NCBI GenBank assembly: GCA_021639925.1
Contig: JAJXEL010000106.1
Location: 1-7,570 of the forward strand
DNA from: Alphaproteobacteria bacterium
GTDB taxonomy: Bacteria > Pseudomonadota > Alphaproteobacteria > CAAGCB01 > CAG-977
DNA length: 7,570 nucleotides
Reading direction: 5' to 3'
Shown piece after piece: positions 6,606 through 7,570 of this stretch (position 1 is its first letter; each line of letters begins with the position of its first letter). The notes beneath the pieces are model-generated. The model was given only the letters and a program-made list of their open reading frames with translations. It searched no databases and had not been told where the DNA came from. The translations under genes and the position numbers were made by a program.

Positions 6606-7072
6606 GCGGAAAAGATAAAAATATTCTGCTGCTGGAATTAAAAGACGGCGTCGTTGAAATCCAGATGCGGCCTGACCTGGCGCCAAAACATGTTGCCAGA
6701 ATTAAAGAACTGGTTCGCCAGGGATTTTATGACGGTTTAAAATTCCATCGTGTTATTGACGGCTTTATGGCTCAAACCGGTTGCCCGGACGGCACTGGCA
6801 TTGGCGGCAGCGGTCAGTTGCTGCGGGCTGAATTTTCCGATGAACCACATGTTCGCGGGACTTGTTCAATGGCCAGAACAATGGATATCCACAGCGCAGA
6901 CAGCCAATTTTTCATTTGTTATGACGACTGTCCGTGGCTGGATAAACAGTATACCGTCTGGGGACAAGTTATTAAAGGTATGGAGTTTGTCGATAAAATA
7001 AAAAAAGGAACAGGCAATAACGGAACCGTCAAAGATCCCGACAGCATTGTTTCCATGAAATTGGCAGATTAA
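6602..7072 (+). CDS. ppi: Cyclophilin-type peptidyl-prolyl cis-trans isomerase, cytoplasmic
   Basis: This 156-residue protein should speed cis-trans isomerisation of proline peptide bonds during protein folding. It is essentially one cyclophilin domain. FHRVIDGFMAQTG (48-60) holds the catalytic arginine, Arg50, and nearby Phe55 and Gln58; SQFFICYDD (101-109) supplies the hydrophobic pocket. In PWLDKQYTVWGQV, Trp112 aligns with human cyclophilin A Trp121, linked to cyclosporin binding, while Tyr117 replaces human His126. There is no signal peptide or membrane segment, so it should act in the cytoplasm like E. coli PpiB. GTGIGGSGQLLRAEF resembles other alphaproteobacterial members. It is the last gene of the operon: its ATG overlaps the coaD stop by four bases, and a strong terminator follows 30 bases after its stop. 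Confidence 0.96.
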   Translation: MSGKDKNILLLELKDGVVEIQMRPDLAPKHVARIKELVRQGFYDGLKFHRVIDGFMAQTGCPDGTGIGGSGQLLRAEFSDEPHVRGTCSMARTMDIHSADSQFFICYDDCPWLDKQYTVWGQVIKGMEFVDKIKKGTGNNGTVKDPDSIVSMKLAD

Positions 7073-7084
7073 CCGCTTACGGTT
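7071..7084 (+). repeat. Small hairpin at the stop codon of the cyclophilin gene
   Basis: AACCG (7071-7075) pairs with CGGTT (7080-7084) around CTTA, followed by TTGTTT. The first arm uses the last two bases of the TAA stop. It may be a weak first terminator or may protect the transcript 3' end ahead of the stronger one at 7103. Confidence 0.4.
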
Positions 7085-7102
7085 TTGTTTAAAAAAGTTT
7101 TT

Positions 7103-7137
7103 TATCCTCTGGAATATGATTTCAGAGGATATTTTTT
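7103..7137 (+). terminator. Intrinsic terminator of the ssb-gyrA-coaD-ppi operon
   Basis: TATCCTCTG (7103-7111) and CAGAGGATA (7123-7131) form a perfect 9-bp stem, followed by six T and then GTTTTT. The 11-base loop can pair further (GAAT with ATTT), lengthening the stem. It starts 30 bases after the last stop codon. Confidence 0.88.
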
Positions 7138-7194
7138 GTTTTTCTAAAAAAGAGCAGGGAACTGAAATTTTTCATTTTCCGCAAAGTAGCACAC

Positions 7195-7235
7195 TTTATC
7201 CTTAAAAGAATTTTCTGAGGCCTCTGAAGGATAAA
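7195..7235. repeat. Perfect 9-bp inverted repeat with a nested palindrome
   Basis: TTTATCCTT (7195-7203) and AAGGATAAA (7227-7235) are perfect complements around a 23-base spacer. Inside the spacer lie the self-complementary 8-mer GAGGCCTC (7217-7224) and an AAAA-GAA-TTTT hairpin. No T run follows, so it is not a typical terminator. The nesting suggests a protein-binding site or a structured RNA. Confidence 0.5.
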
Positions 7236-7560
7236 TATACGCTTATTTTTAAATTTGCGCCCTGAGAATGCTTTATTTCTTCTACGGACCGGAACAACAA
7301 TATGTGTTTAAATACATCTTATTGAAAAATATAAAAAATTTTGCGCAGCTGTCGCCGTTAACAACAAAAGCGGCAAAAGTCGCATAAACGTTCTTGAAAA
7401 ACCTGTTTAAAAATTTTTAAAGAACCGCCAAGAAGGCCATATTATCCGCATTATTGAGAGCAACTCCGCCCGGATTAAAAACACATCATTGTCGCATAAT
7501 GATGATTATGTTAAAAAAAACATGAATAGGAAAAATAGGGAACAAATTGTGATAAAATAA
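7228..7560 (+). pseudogene. Possible decayed reading frame with two internal stops
   Basis: One plus-strand frame runs from 7228 to TAA at 7558-7560, interrupted only by TAA at 7309 and 7408. The last section is 49 open codons, beginning KFLKNRQEGHIIRI, and uses codons like those of neighbouring genes, yet it has no well-placed start. A second frame from ATG at 7268 gives 39 codons. I recognise no family. In DNA this AT-rich, stops should be more frequent, which hints at former coding sequence, but competing frames are similarly open and chance is a real alternative. The rest of 7143-7570 shows no confident gene. Confidence 0.2.
7484..7510. repeat. Two overlapping, mutually exclusive hairpins
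   Basis: CATCATT (7484-7490) pairs with AATGATG (7498-7504) around GTCGCAT. CATAAT (7495-7500) can instead pair with ATTATG (7505-7510) around GATG. The two stems share bases and cannot coexist. The second is followed by TT and a run of eight A on the plus strand, which on the minus strand would precede rather than follow the stem, so neither orientation gives a standard terminator. Confidence 0.45.
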
Positions 7561-7570
7561 ACATAAAAAT

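Noticed and set aside
7308..7385. Minus-strand ORF of 25 codons resembling a signal peptide (MRLLPLLLLTATAAQN)
   Set aside because: It stops after 25 codons, has no clear ribosome-binding site or promoter, and overlaps other equally open frames.
1..7570. CRISPR array, insertion sequence or prophage
   Set aside because: No regularly spaced repeats, transposase or phage genes, or flanking target-site duplications were seen.

Overview
This window looks like a chromosomal housekeeping region of an alphaproteobacterium with moderate GC content. The main evidence is the plus-strand order ssb - gyrA - coaD - cyclophilin-type peptidyl-prolyl isomerase, a conserved gene neighbourhood in Alphaproteobacteria. 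The GyrA C-terminal domain also carries the acidic insert typical of that class. An ADP-forming acyl-CoA synthetase on the opposite strand would suit an organism that gains ATP by making organic acids, for example a host-associated or anaerobic lineage. That lifestyle reading is an inference, and no genus can be assigned.

Layout. Bases 1-54 may hold the first 18 codons of a minus-strand gene that leaves the window, with a good minus-strand promoter at 124-152. Bases 188-416 hold no certain gene. They contain a weaker plus-strand promoter, a hairpin, a possible 43-residue membrane peptide and a terminator. That terminator clearly belongs to the minus-strand acyl-CoA synthetase gene (432-2513). 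A divergent intergenic region (2514-2834) holds the promoter of the synthetase, the promoter of ssb and a run of small inverted repeats. On the plus strand, ssb (2835-3305), gyrA (3353-6100), coaD (6093-6605) and the cyclophilin gene (6602-7072) follow closely; the last three overlap by 8 and 4 bases. A strong intrinsic terminator lies at 7103-7137. The last ~430 bases are AT-rich, without a confident gene, and contain several inverted repeats and a possible decayed reading frame.

How the genes fit together. Ssb coats single-stranded DNA and recruits repair and replication partners, and GyrA is the cleavage subunit of DNA gyrase, so the first half of the operon serves DNA replication and topology. 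CoaD makes dephospho-CoA, the penultimate step of CoA synthesis, and the cyclophilin assists protein folding. The link is probably shared growth-related expression rather than one pathway. The divergent synthetase uses CoA thioesters to form ATP, giving only a loose metabolic link to coaD.

I found no mobile element, CRISPR array, rRNA or tRNA, and no clear new multi-gene system. The observations most worth checking are the 188-416 short-transcript region, alanine at the quinolone-determining position of GyrA, and the structured AT-rich tail.
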